Shown piece by piece: positions 10,888-27,000 of a DNA stretch of 64,000 nt (the stretch's first letter is position 1; every line of letters starts with the position of its first letter). The translations under genes were made by a program, and so were the position numbers. The notes below the pieces were generated by a model that was given only the letters and a program-made list of their open reading frames with translations, was not told the origin of the DNA and did no database searches. This DNA comes from Mesorhabditis belari (taxonomy: Eukaryota; Nematoda; Chromadorea; Rhabditida; Rhabditidae): the NCBI GenBank assembly GCA_958450365.1, contig CAUEEP010000730.1:708001-772000 (forward strand), in the 5' to 3' direction.

Positions 10888-13800
10888 ATGACAGATTATA
10901 TCAAACAGGTGACTGTAACAGGCGATGTCTCTACAATGGGACTAATGGTCGGTTATTGATTTGTAAAACGAATAGTCTTTTAAATCAAAAAGAATCGAGT
11001 AAATCAAAAAGAAACAAAGAACATTTCAGAGTGCCGAATTGGACTCGTGGATTGACGAGGTCGCCAAAGAGATCTGGGAACAAAAGCCGGAAATTGGAGT
11101 GGTGAGTTTGAAAGAAATTGATAATAGAAAAAGTAGCGTATCAGCATATCATCGACAACGGTGCTCTTTGTGTTCAAAAGTAGAAACGCACCTGGAGCAC
11201 TTAACCATTCACTTGTTCTTGCATCAAACCTACGTATTTTTCTCAGGTTCATGTCCAAGGTCTTCTTTCGTCACCGGAAGCCCGTGATTTATCAGACCAT
11301 ATTGCAAATGGGTTATTTAATTATTTGAAACATTTCTTTATCTCATTTTTTAGAATAGCTTCCAACTCACAGATTCGCGGGCATTTTCAAGCGATTCGTG
11401 GCTTCTTTGATGTGAAAAATACGGTATGAAGAGGCAAAACAGCAAAAAAATAACTGGTTCAGGGTCTTGGTTCTTTATATTTCTTCAAAAATGCTGATGA
11501 TGTTCGTTTCTATGACCGTTTCAGCAACAGTGGATATCGTTCGGTGGAGAGGGGGGAACAGGTGAGTGAATGAGAAGAGAAAGGAAGAAAGCTATTCGAA
11601 TTTTTGTCTATAAAAAGTTTCTAAACGTTTAACAATTCGTGTTTTACACTAATTTATTAAGCTTTTGATAGGCAGCTCATAAAATCCGATCTGTCAATTA
11701 CACAGATCGCAATCGGTCCATCGGAATGCGATGGTTTCATCTCGTCGACTTTCGAGCAGACTTTCAATTTCAGCACCGCATTTTATGTGAGATAAAAGAG
11801 GGATAAAATGTTACAAAAAGTAATATAAAATATAGGGAAATGATGGAAATCGAGACATTTCGAATCAAAGAACCGGATTCCTACTCACTCGTTTCAGAAT
11901 TTACGGAAAAGAAATTACGTGGGTGAAAGGGATAGGCTACTTTGCGTCAAATTTTTTGCGCATCTGGGTCATCTGGGCAACTCGCCATAACTTTCTTCTA
12001 AGTCGGCCAATCTTTATGATTTTGTTGTCATTTTGTTACACTTATTGAGATCTACAAAATGAAACTTACTAAGATTGGCTTACTTATGGCGAGTTGCGAA
12101 AATGACCCAGTTGTGCAAATAAAATGGCGGAAATTAGTCTACCCCGGGTGAAAAGGAGAATCCTTGCTTGCTATATATAACTCGCTTTATACAATAGATT
12201 GGAATAAAAGATATTCAGCCAAAGATTGATTGTCCAGGTTTCGATTGAAACATCGACAAAATCGAAACATTGAAAACTATTCAGTCTATTGATTGAATAT
12301 TTTTATAGGGATACTGTAGTCGACTGAAACTAGCTATATATACACCATCAAGCAACGCTTGGCATTTTTAGATTTGTCAACCTTTCTCTTCACTCCGTTC
12401 CGTTCGAAGATGTGAATGAAATTGTTGAACAGGTAAAAACTAAAGTAATTAGTATCTAAAATTCTTAAGATTTTAATATAAAATGAAAATTTGAAAGAAT
12501 ACATTCAGCCACAAGTGACAAGAGCAGCTGGGCAACGACAAAAAGAAATCGATATGTTGATGAATGAGTGAGTGAAATGAATTTTAAAAAAAGAATATAT
12601 AGAGATAACGATTTTCTGAATATAGATTGGATTCCGAAGGTCTTAAAGATGATGCGATTATTGTTGCTGGTGCTTTTAACTCACAATTACACGAGACAGC
12701 GATGCTCGGGGTAAACATTTGTGAAATTTGATATAATGATTGATATGATTATAGGAAAAAGCGGAATGCTAGCATTATCTAATAATGCTTATATAAAGGA
12801 AATCCATTCAGGATTTGGCCTCAACACAAAGAGCATCAACATTCGCCCGAACGAGAGATGATGGACGATTGGAGGCGATCGAACAACGAGATCGACATGG
12901 ACGGGTTGGTTGAAGATCTCCAGAAGATCTCTAGAAGATCTCCAGAAGATCTCCAGAAGATCTCTAGAAGATCTCCAGAAGATCTCTAGAAGATCTCCAG
13001 AAGATCTCTAGAAGATCTCCAGAAGATCTCTAGAAGATCTCCAGAATACAATCAATTTCCAGAGCACGGTCACCGTTGAAGAACATCGCTTTGATTTACA
13101 TTCAATTCATGATTGGTTTTTCAAATTGGGAAGAGGGCAAATGGTTTGAAAATTATTAAAGATATTAAAAGTCAGTTTTGTTTTTAGGTAAAAAAGTACA
13201 ATGGTGAATTGGCACAAGTCGTTTTTGGGGGCAAATTGCATGAGGAAAGCGTTTTCTTTCAGGTTTGAAAAAAAATAGATTTCTGATTGATCTAAAAACA
13301 ATCTTGCAGTTCAGTGCACTAGATTTCTTTTCTTAAACAATAAAACGATCATTGCAATAGCAATCATTATCAACAAACAGGTTCATGAAGATTGTGTAAA
13401 AACGAAAATTGTGTCAAATGGATGTATCAATAGTCAAATGGATGTGTCAATAGCCGTTTCGTACACTCAGTGCTCACACTTTGCTCACAATTTTTCTTGT
13501 ACTAAACAACAGTTTTTCTAAAAGTTTTTGGTACTTTTGGTACTTTTGGTACTTGTCGGTTATACATCCACAAAGATTTATCTCGGTTAAGCATCTCCAG
13601 TCTTCTCGGTTATCGATTTTCGTTCTGATGAATGACTGATCGACTGATCACAGGCGAGCACTCTACTTCACTGAACATTCACCTGTCACAAGTTGTCAGC
13701 TCCTTGCTTAACCGAGTTGAGTCTCTGTGGATGTACCGACGATACAATATTATAATATATTGTACGATACAGACAAAGACAGATTACGGTAGCTTAGAAA

Positions 13801-14584
13801 AAAGACAAACCGCCGGGAAACCCATTGGTGCAACTCGATCAATCACAAGTTGTCAGCTCCTTGCTTAACCGAGTTGAGTCTCTGTGGATGTACCGACAAG
13901 TACCAAGTTAACCAAGATAACCAACAAGTACCAAATAGTACCATCATTTTTTATACCATCATGGAGCCAAATTGAAGAGCTACATTTTGATACCAGACTC
14001 GTACAAAGCAAGGTAAATTGTAATTCGATTCGGCGCAATCTTTATGGTTCCTCAATAACCAAGTCTATTGTGTCATTGTCTAAGCTGGCTTTGTAAAAAC
14101 GATCACCAATTCAGCCATCTCGTCACTACGGAATGAATCCAAAAACAGGGAAAGAGGAATTCCTTCGACATCTTTGTCCTTCATGGGCTGATCGAGTTTT
14201 GTACAATTCGGTGATGAGCGATCTCTTCAGACACGTTTGTTTTGGTTCATTTACTTTAAAAAAAAGACTTTTTACCTAATAATTTCAAAATAATAGACTA
14301 GATTTGCTGATAAATCTTTATAAAATGAAGCTACATTAGTTCTGTATGATTACTGAAGCTACGCTAGCTGTGGGAATTGGGTTACGCTACCGTAGTCCAA
14401 TTATCATAACTACAAGCTGGCTGGCTGGCTGGTCCAATAGCATCTAGCTCAATATTCTCCGAATTCTTCTCATTTCCAGGATTCATTTTGTGCCTCCGGC
14501 TTGTACTATGGTATTGTGGGCGAAAAGAGGAATATCGGTGAACATAAACCCGTGTCACTTCATGCGACTATTTGTCTGAAATAA
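10888..14584 (+). CDS. ipp-5: INPP5A/IPP-5-like type I inositol polyphosphate 5-phosphatase homologue, predicted inactive
   Basis: Fifteen exons (10888-10947, 11030-11101, 11247-11311, 11354-11423, 11463-11561, 11676-11786, 11836-11918, 12372-12432, 12509-12567, 12626-12710, 12812-12904, 13063-13143, 13188-13262, 14115-14234, 14480-14584) join in phase to 412 codons, the same length as human INPP5A. Homology runs end to end: GLGSLYFFKN, RTGFLLTRFRIYGKEITFVN, GAFNSQL, CPSWADRVLYN and EHKPVSLHATI. In active enzymes these last motifs read GDFNFRL, CPAWCDRIL and DHKPV. The Mg-binding QE motif reads QG here (VHVQGL), and the VNIHL histidine is Ser. Several residues needed for catalysis are therefore gone. 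The family removes the 5-phosphate of IP3 and so ends calcium signalling. This protein may instead bind ligand or partners, or be a diverged paralogue. Introns 7, 11 and 13 hold a MITE, a tandem repeat and a fold-back. Confidence 0.8.
11930..12145. repeat. MITE family A, copy 1 (intron 7 of the INPP5A-like gene)
   Basis: Inverted arms contain gcaactcgccataacttt and the matching aatctttatgattttg block, separated by a short spacer around tgtagatctcaataagtg. The same hairpin recurs at 16159-16312, 30853-31088, 48818-49017 and 55853-56017. Confidence 0.85.
12909..13046. repeat. Tandem repeat of AGATCTCCAGAAGATCTCTAG units
   Basis: About eight units of roughly 16 bp, alternating agatctccaga and agatctctaga, lie inside intron 11 of the INPP5A-like gene. 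Each unit carries AGATCT. Confidence 0.9.
13525..13950. repeat. Composite fold-back with 54-bp direct repeats in intron 13
   Basis: Outer inverted arms carry ggtacttgtcggt and accgacaagtacc. Inside, the 54-bp segment beginning cacaagttgtcagctcctt occurs twice in direct orientation (about 13686-13739 and 13847-13900). Between the two copies lies an about 76-bp segment (about 13766-13843) that matches 15790-15865, the 3' end of exon 14 plus adjoining intron of the neighbouring channel gene, with one mismatch. Confidence 0.75.
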
Positions 14585-15134
14585 TTTTAAGAAAACTTTC
14601 AATCATTCAATCATTCAATTGCTATCAAACTTCATTTATTCTTCAAAAAGCTTCAAAAGCTTCAAAAGCAACCCAGAAAACTGCCAAAATATTTCTTTTC
14701 TTTGATTTCTTTGATTTCTGCTCAATTAGCATAGCTTTTTTTTCTGCAATATACTTTTTAGAACCGTTTTTATAACCGTATAACTCTTTTTATAACCGTA
14801 TAACTCTTTTTATAACCGTATAACTCTTTTTTATAACCGTATAACTTTTTTTATAACCGTATAACTCTTTTTATAACCGTATAACTGTTTCTATAACCGT
14901 ATAACTCTTTTTAGTCTATTTTTAGAAAAGCTATTCATTTAAATGGATATATTTTGCAAATAAAATTTTATTTCTCAAATATTAATGCACATTGGTGAGT
15001 GAAGAGGAGTCAGAAGAAACCCGTTTGGAAAAAAGAAAATTTCGTTTTTTTTTCAATAAATTGAATAAATTGAATAGAGTGAATGAAATGAAAGAACGAA
15101 TTTGAGAAAAAAAAAGGGAAAAATAATCATGTAA
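14585..15134. other. Convergent intergenic region with a minisatellite
   Basis: The stops of the INPP5A-like gene (+) and the channel gene (-) face each other. From about 14768 to 14908 there are eight copies of a 19-21 bp unit, tttttataaccgtataactc. No exon is seen. Confidence 0.7.
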
Positions 15135-19160
<4,026 letters not shown>

Positions 19161-19961
19161 CAACACCGTCTGAAATCTTGATGATGTTTGTTCTTTGACA
19201 CTGTGAAATGTTAATGGTTAAATATTGCTGCTCTCTCTCTATTTATCTGTGAATACTTCCTCTTTCTGCTTGAATTCTCCCCTCAACGAACCACTAGATG
19301 AGAAAAGAGAAGAAACGGCTTATCGTGAAATCCATAAATGAATAGAAATATGAATACAATCATTTCTTTGGGATTTGATCATCAATGAAAAGAAATTTTT
19401 GAAATTTACTCAGACAACTTTCTTGGCTACATTCTAGGATTCTCGATCGAATTATATATTTCTTTTTTATTTATTTTCGATCTCTTCAACTCCCTGACGT
19501 CTACACACTTTTTCAATAAAGCTAAACTTCGGGAAAACTTCGGCAAGATTCCCTTTTCTTTCAAGACTTTGAACACTCTAAAGGGAATCCTTTTAGAGAT
19601 CTTTTCGAGATCTTTTCGAGATCTCTGAAGTCAAAAAAGAAAAGTATTGAAAGGTGACATTTGTGTGTAAAAGTGGAAAAAAAGAGAACATTTCGAGATC
19701 GGAGAATGGGATTCAATTTGAAAGCGAGTGAAATGTTAAAAAGAAAATAAAGAGAAGAGGTTGAAGAGGATCAAAGATTTGTCTTTGAAAGAGAACACAT
19801 GATTCTAACATAGCTTTTCGTGTTAGCTTAGCTTATGTGCTTGTGATTTTTGAGTTAATAATTAAGCATTGGATTGATATCCACAAAAAATCACCTAAAA
19901 GTCTAACAAAAAATACTTGAAATTTGAAAGTCTAACAAAGAAAGATAAGTGTTAGAAAAGT
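19161..19961. other. Upstream region of the channel gene, no gene seen
   Basis: AT-rich sequence with short purine runs. No exon with good splice sites is seen on either strand. The promoter of the channel gene should lie here. Confidence 0.4.
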
Positions 19962-20195
19962 CTACAATACTATGTTCTATAGAAGTAAGCTGTCGTCCAA
20001 GATAGCTTCTATTGAACCTCTTCAACATCAACCTATTGAACTCTACAATACTATGTTCTATAGAAGTAAGCTGTCTTGGACGACAGCATTGAACCTCTTC
20101 AACATCAACCTATTGAACTCTACAATACTATGTTCTATAGAAGTAAGCTGTCTTGGACGACAGCATTGAACCTCTTCAACATCAACCTATTGAAC
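19962..20195. repeat. 77-bp tandem repeat, three copies
   Basis: The unit contains tctacaatactatgttctat, then agaagtaagctgtcttggac and cttcaacatcaacctattga. The second and third copies are almost identical; the first has an inverted patch around gtccaagatagc. Confidence 0.9.
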
Positions 20196-20221
20196 CTAGA
20201 CAAGACAGCTTCTATTGAACA

Positions 20222-20456
20222 TACACTACTGGACAATGAAATATGATATTTGAAAAAAGCTCGTCACTTTCGCGCGTCTGTAACTCCATTGTCTTTACCG
20301 TATTTTTAAATATTAATATTACCATTGTGTAGCGCTTGAAAAGAGCTTTCAGAAAATGTATCACACTAATAGTTTAAACTCAAAGACAAGGGAGTTACAG
20401 ACGCGCGAAAGTGGCGATCTTTTTTCAAATATCATATTTCATTGTCCAGTACTGTA
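20222..20456. repeat. MITE family C, copy 1
   Basis: A 235-bp fold-back. Its arms hold ggacaatgaaatatgatatt and the gcgcgtctgtaactcc block, reversed at the other end, with terminal actgta. A second copy lies at 21982-22216, and a terminal scrap at about 24097-24121 (tttcattgtccagtactgta). Confidence 0.9.
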
Positions 20457-21981
20457 GTATTGTAGAGTTAAACCTGGATTGAAAATTATTTTTAGGTGAG
20501 TAGTCTGGACGTTCTAAAGTTCCATAAATGATTCTTTACTGCTGGTCAGGCTGTGGATCAAGCCGGAAATCAAGCAGGATCCTAATCGTTTCCGGAATCT
20601 CTCCAATGATCTTTGGAACTCAAATGTATCCTTTGTTATAGCTCTTGGTTTTTGTGGATTCGTGTAACTTTGATCTCAAATCAATTCTGAACTATTTCCT
20701 TGTAAGAATCTAGCTGACTAACTGTCCATCAGCTTCACTCCTTGTTCCAGCTTGTTCCAGCTATTCCCACAACCTCTCTAATCTCATTTTATAGATAATA
20801 TCCTAATTCGAGTCTTCTTTTTATTGCATTCATTTGTGCCAAGAGTTCCCAACTCATTCCCCTTCTTTTCTTTTCTCTTTCACTACTTCAATATGTGTCG
20901 ATTCACGTAAAAAAAAAAAACGTTTGATGGAGCAGAGAATATTCGCCTATTTCATTTCAATATCTCTTTCTCTCTCAATATCTTATCGATCTCTTTTCAT
21001 TGAATCTCTCTTCATTGAATGTCCCACTTGCAATTAATAACATTTCTCTTCAAAAAGTGAAAATAAACAGGATTTTCCGATAATTTGAGAAAAGAGGAAA
21101 GGTTTTAAAAAGAGCTTTTTTTTGATGCAAGTTAAGATATGATTGCTAATCGGCTTTTGTAAAAAAAAAGCAACATTTGACCGTTCTTTTAAACAACCAA
21201 TGTGCTTCTCTTCAGGTTAATGACTGTTAAACTACCGTCATCAAAACTACCGTTTTAAAAGTCAAAACGTATTAGTCGAGAGGACAGAATTCGAGATGTT
21301 TCAGTGGATTTTCATTTATAAGCTTCATTTATAAGCTTCAATCAATGCGAAAGATCTATCACTTTATGGGAAAATCGTATGCGCATCATCTGTACATCTT
21401 CGTCCTTTATACAAGAACAGTTCTATCGTCAATCCTATCGATCAGAGATTCTGTTTCGCTCAATCTTGGTGTTAAAAATGAAAACACGGTGCTTTTGAGC
21501 GAATGAGGAAGTTTTTCGAAGAAAATGCTTGCAAACCGATGTTTTCCTGGAGAACATTCATGACTTCATTCTCCTTCAGGTAAATTCACTCGATTTGTGC
21601 CCCATCAGCTCCGGGTAAAGGAAATCAAATCAAAGCTTTCCCCCTTTTCCTCCATTCGAATTCATTTCTTTCCTACTCTTTCCCTTCTTTTCCATGTGCC
21701 CTTGTCAAATATTCACAATCTCTCTCTCTCTTATTTTATTCATTCTTACTCCCCAAAAAGCCTATGACTTTAGAAGAAATAAGTGCTTTCCAAAAAAAAA
21801 AAAAAACAATAACTTGTATAAGTAAGATCAAAAGTCAATAAAGCTGGGAATTTCTATCGGAATTTCTATCATACTCAATCTGTAAAAGTAGAACTGTACA
21901 AGGAAAAGATCCCCTTGTCAGTTACAATCTTGAAAACAATATAGAGAATTTGGATATAAATGAAGTATACCCTTGAACTCA
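20457..21981. other. Intergenic, no gene seen
   Basis: AT-rich sequence with several CT and A runs. Short ORFs here lack matching splice sites or recognisable content. Confidence 0.4.
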
Positions 21982-22216
21982 TACAGTACTGGACAATGAA
22001 ATATGATATTTGAAAAAAGATCGCCACTTTCGCGCGTCTGTAACTCCCTTGTCTTTGAGTTTAAACTATTAGTGTGATACATTTTCTGAAAGCTCTTTTC
22101 AAGGGCTACACAATGGTAATATTAACATTTAGAAATACGGTAAAGACAAGGGAGTTACAGACGCGCGAAAGTGACGATCGTTTTTCAAATATGATATTTC
22201 ATTGTCCAGTAGTGTA
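21982..22216. repeat. MITE family C, copy 2
   Basis: It is near-identical to 20222-20456 in inverse orientation, with a perfect-looking terminal inverted repeat starting tacagtactggacaatgaaa. Confidence 0.9.
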
Positions 22217-22708
22217 CTTCAACTACAACCCACCTGTACAGTGTAGATCATATTATTGTGAAATTTGGAAGGCACTTCTGAAAAATTAGAATAAAAGAGG
22301 ACCAAATTATTAACAAAAATTAACAAAAAAAGGTTGCATCTAAATTGTTCACAAAAAAAATTGTGACAAAGAAAAAGCAATTCGAACGCTGCAATTACTT
22401 TCTTTAGTCTTTCAAAAGGCAATCGTGCGTTTCGTTGTGGGAAAAATGGAAGAAATGAAGTTGAAATGGAAGAAATGAATGGTCAAACAAGAAAGAAAGA
22501 AAGAAGGGAAGAGTTGAAGCTTTTGAGATATTGTAAAACATATTGTAAAACATCTCCAGTTTAAGTAAGCATTTCAAAGCCAAGCCTTCTCACTTTTACA
22601 GTTCAAACAAATTTCTGACTTTGCCTTAATCGGTCAAAACTTTTGGCTTTTTGAAATCAAAGATCAACCCAAAATTATCATAAAATTGATTCACTAAAGA
22701 AAAGATAT

Positions 22709-22972
22709 ATCGTATTTTCTCTAATAATAGTGCACCCCAGAGGACTGACGTCATAACAACAAATATCTAATCTGATAGTGCACACCGCCGAGTTGATGAC
22801 GATTTTACAGTTTCCAAGCTTTCACAGAAGCTCAACACTCAAATCCCCCCACAAGATCTCATCGTCAGCTACATTTTCCGACCCCACATCGATAGGTTCT
22901 GATAAGCGGTTCTCGAGATTTCGAGCAATTTAGGCGACGCTCAGAGTGCACTACTATTAGAGAAAATACGAT
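22709..22972. repeat. 264-bp MITE with 27-bp inverted ends
   Basis: The ends are atcgtattttctctaataat (continuing agtgcac) and its reverse complement near 22946-22972. The interior is unrelated to the other families. Confidence 0.85.
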
Positions 22973-23414
22973 AATATCTTATTAGTAAATGAAGAAAAAC
23001 GAATAGCTCTATGAATAGATTGAAGATCTTTGAATCCAGTTGACCTCACTGGATTGAGAGGGAAAGCATCAATCCTTTTTTCGTTGCTTGTGATGTTTCT
23101 TCACTCCCCTCTTTCTACTCTATAAAGTGGGTGGGGCTGTTCTCCTCTTTTTTTTTCCTCATAGACCCAACATTTTTATGCTCAATCGGGTGCACATCGG
23201 AAGCGCGCAAAGTGATTGTGGAAGGGAGAGGGGAGGGGGAAAGGAGAGGTCCCTTCGAGAAGAAAACTTCGATATGAAGTAAGACCACATTTATAAAGAG
23301 ACCACAACTTGTTCCTATCGATAAAAGAAAGACAAGAGAAAGACAAGAGAATAGCTGAAGCTGAAGATTAGCTGAAGATTTTTGAATTTCAAACAATTAG
23401 CTCTTGACTGTTGC
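22973..23414. other. Intergenic, no gene seen
   Basis: Contains an actctataaagtgggtg stretch near 23118 resembling a TATA box, but no coding exon follows on the plus strand. Confidence 0.35.
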
Positions 23415-23634
23415 TTCTCTTAGTACTGTTGTACTCTTAGTACTGTTGCTCTTAGTGCTCTTAGTACTGTTGCTCTTAGTACTCTTAGTACTGTTGCTCT
23501 TAGTACTCTTAGTACTGTTGCTCTTAGTACTCTTAGTACTCTTAGTACTCTTAGTACTCTTAGTACTCTTAGTACTCTTAGTACTCTTAGTACTCTTAGT
23601 ACCCTTAGTACTCTTAGTACTGTTGCTTAAAGTA
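23415..23634. repeat. 9-bp microsatellite, TACTCTTAG units
   Basis: Roughly 24 units of tactcttag with interspersed tactgttgctcttag variants. The repeat keeps long ORFs open on both strands (Leu/Val-rich on plus, Ser/Thr/Lys-rich on minus); these are repeat artefacts. Confidence 0.95.
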
Positions 23635-24014
23635 GCTCGATTGTTCAAATAGATTTTTATCAATCAAGCATGAACAATCACTCAACATTAAAGAAAATTA
23701 TTAAACACTTGTTCAGATAAAAATCTATTTGAAATTAATTGCGTGTGATATAAAAGAACTTTATTATTCAAAAATCAAAGAATTTCGAAAGTTTTGGAAT
23801 ATTTTGAAACTGAAGATAAAGGTTTTATTTAATTAAACAAATCTTTAAGCTTTTCTAAATCTAAATCTAAATCTAAATCTAAATAAATAGAAAAATAAAT
23901 TTATCAATGAACAAAAGAAGTATCGATAACAAAAGAAGATAACAAAAGAAGTTCAAAATAACAAAAGAAGTTCTTTACAAACACAGCAATAATATCCAAG
24001 CCATCACCAATCTT

Positions 24015-27000
24015 TTACACTTTATCAGCTTCAGCTTTGATAATATACTGAAGAGGAATACCGGGAGCCGCCCATGCTCTAAATAAAATATTCATTGCTC
24101 ATTTCATTGTCCAGTACTGTATCAATAAATCTCAATTTCTTAGATTAATCTGATAGTAATAAGGAAATCGATTAGATAAAAAAATATTTAGACTAACAGT
24201 TCTGTAGAAAAATGTAGAAAAATGTCGACTAAAATCTATTAAAAACTGGTTAAGCTCATTAATGATTATTGAAGAAATTACCTGATTCCGACACGATTCG
24301 TTTTCGAGTGAAACGTTGAGTTTTTCTCTTTTGAACAACATATCCTAAAGTTTCTCATTTTCTTTTTAATGTTTCAACGTAAAAGCTACGTAGCCGTCGT
24401 AGCCGACAGGACTAGGAGTGTTGTCTCTTAGTCGATCCTAGGGGGGTTAAGGGTTCGATCCCGGCGGCTAGAAAGATTGCTTCTTTTTCCCATTATTATG
24501 GCTTTTTTTCTTAACAACATTTGGGTAATAGGGGTAATTAGGGATAAAAATTTCTTCCGGTTGTAATTCATTAGCCGTGTCGAATAAATATACTTTAAAA
24601 ACGTACACAATTCCACTTTTCTCAAAATCACCATCAACGATTTCAATCCCAGCATATCGACAAGCAGCATAGCATTTCAAGGGTGTTGTCGGGAAATCGA
24701 CGATTCTCAGTGTAAGCCGATGTCCTTCATCTGACTAAAGACTGCTTTTGCTTTTTATATCTTTTGTTAGTTGATTTTTAGTTGTCAGTTGTCAGTTGAT
24801 AACTCAATATCTCGAATATCTCAAATAACTCAATATCTCGAACATCTCGATTCCATTCAAATAACTTTTCGGATCAAATCCTGGCTGTCCTAGCTTCTGA
24901 TCTTACTCTTGGCTTTAATGAAGGCATAAAACGTCTCTGAATCCCAAAGGCCGTCTCCGTCCGTTTGGTCTGGCCCGTTTGGTTGTTCTAACTTGGCCGT
25001 TTGGTCGTTCTGGCCGTTTGATCGTTCTAACTTAGCTCACAGCGGCTGACACATCCTCGCTCACATTGATAAAAAAAATCAAATCAGATGACTAACCAAT
25101 TCAGTTCCTAATTCCATCAATTCTCAATTCTCAATTCTCACTTGAATCACTTCAGGAACACTTTTCGTGAAATCATCATAATCGACGTTATCTGTTGTGA
25201 ATTGATGATTCGATGGAATCTCTTCTGCCGCTAATTTTATCGTCTTCATTTCCTGAACTTTTACTTTTCTTTTTCTTATTTCCTATTTCTTACATCATGC
25301 TTTATATGAGTGATCACTTGACTCATCTCACAGAATTTCCCCTTGAAAAATGACGGACATTTGCAACGAGTGCAATCCTTTGGATCAATGTAACCCTAAA
25401 ATAAAAGCTTTTTAATTTAAATGTTCTTGATTAGGTTTAGAAATCTTGGTTATCTTTTTATCTTTTACCCCACCGAATTCCAGCAGTTTATGTGTTTTGT
25501 GCAATGTTCTGAAATACGAATTTTTGTCTCTTTCTTTCCTCTGACAAACCATTGCATTTGTAGATTGAGTTGATCATTTTTGAATCGGAAAACTGAATCT
25601 CTCGACGATTCCCAATTGTGTTTTGATAGCTGAATTGAAAGAAAGGATAATGCAAAAGCTTGCAAGATCATCAATTGAAAGAAATGATGATCTTGCAAGA
25701 TCAATCAATGATGATGATGACGATCTTCTTTATTTCCATCGTCACCAATCAATAATGATGACGATCTTCTTCATTTCCATCGTCACCAATCAATAATGAT
25801 GACGATCTTCTTCATTTCCATCGTCACCAATCAATGATATGATGACGATCTTCTTCATTTCCATCGTCACCAATCAATAATGATGACGATCTTCTTCATT
25901 TCCATTTCCACTCACCGAACATCTTCAGCCACAATTGTTGCAGAATCTTTACCATTCCAAAAGTAATCTAAAATCGATTACTTATAGAAAAATACGATAA
26001 TTTGATATTTGATTGATAGTTTTTGATATTTGTCATATATTTTAGAAAAAGATTATTTGAATAATAATTTCAAATAATCTTATTTGAAAGAAATGTTTGC
26101 CAATCTCACTTACATGATCCATAATGCATAATACTTCCATAATCAAATCCAATGCCTTTATTATCATTTTCTTTTATCGTTAACTAAAAATAATACTAAA
26201 TAAGCCATTGCGTCAATCTAAACTTTCAAGAAATTCCCAAGCATTTGTGACTGAACGCTGTTTGAATTGACAATGATATTGGCATCACGATCAGTCTAGA
26301 TTTAAACAAACAATCTTTCTCTTCATCACAAACAATCTTTTCCCTTTTTCCTCACCCTTCCATGTGTATGATAAACACCCAATGAATGCATTATTTCATG
26401 AGATGCGATTCCAACCTAAACAAATCTAAAAAAAGTCGCTCAATTTCAAAACCATTTGACATCCATCTCCGAGAGATATTGGTTGCTTTTCCCATTGATC
26501 AATTCGACCAACTGATGAGTAACAACCAGCACCGACAAAGAATTCCAAGCTGAAAAATGATTTTTGATGACTATGATGACTATGATGACTATGATGACTT
26601 CATAGTCATTCTCTTGACTTTCTCTTACCGATTCGGTCCAATTGCATTCTTTTCAAATCGAAGACACGTCTCGTTTTCCCATGAAATCAAAGCTCTTTCC
26701 ACGATGTGAATTCTCTCATCATCTCCAAAATTTCATTCAACTTATAGTGAAAACATTGATATTGCTACAAGAACAGTGCACCAGAAAGGTTGTGTTTCTA
26801 TTTGAAAGTTCTGTTACCCATGCTTGAATTGAACGTATAGGGAATCGGTTTCGTCTTGTCCCAAAGATGAGCTGTCGCTGCACCGGCGGCTCGTTTTCCA
26901 TTCTGAATTCATTATAGTTTTTTGACTCTTTAATTTATGCTGATCTTTCTCATGCTACAAATAATTAAAGGTGTATGAACCGTATGAACCGTATGAACAT

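Noticed and set aside
12909..13046. CRISPR-like repeat array
   Set aside because: Units of about 16 bp are contiguous with no unique spacers, and this is an intron of a eukaryotic gene.
23397..23663. Long ORFs on both strands (Leu/Val-rich and Ser/Thr/Lys-rich)
   Set aside because: They arise from the tactcttag 9-bp microsatellite, whose length divisible by three keeps all stops out of register on both strands.
24392..24469. Functional tRNA gene
   Set aside because: Only the acceptor-like stem pairs well; the T arm has a six-base loop and mismatches and no normal anticodon arm forms.
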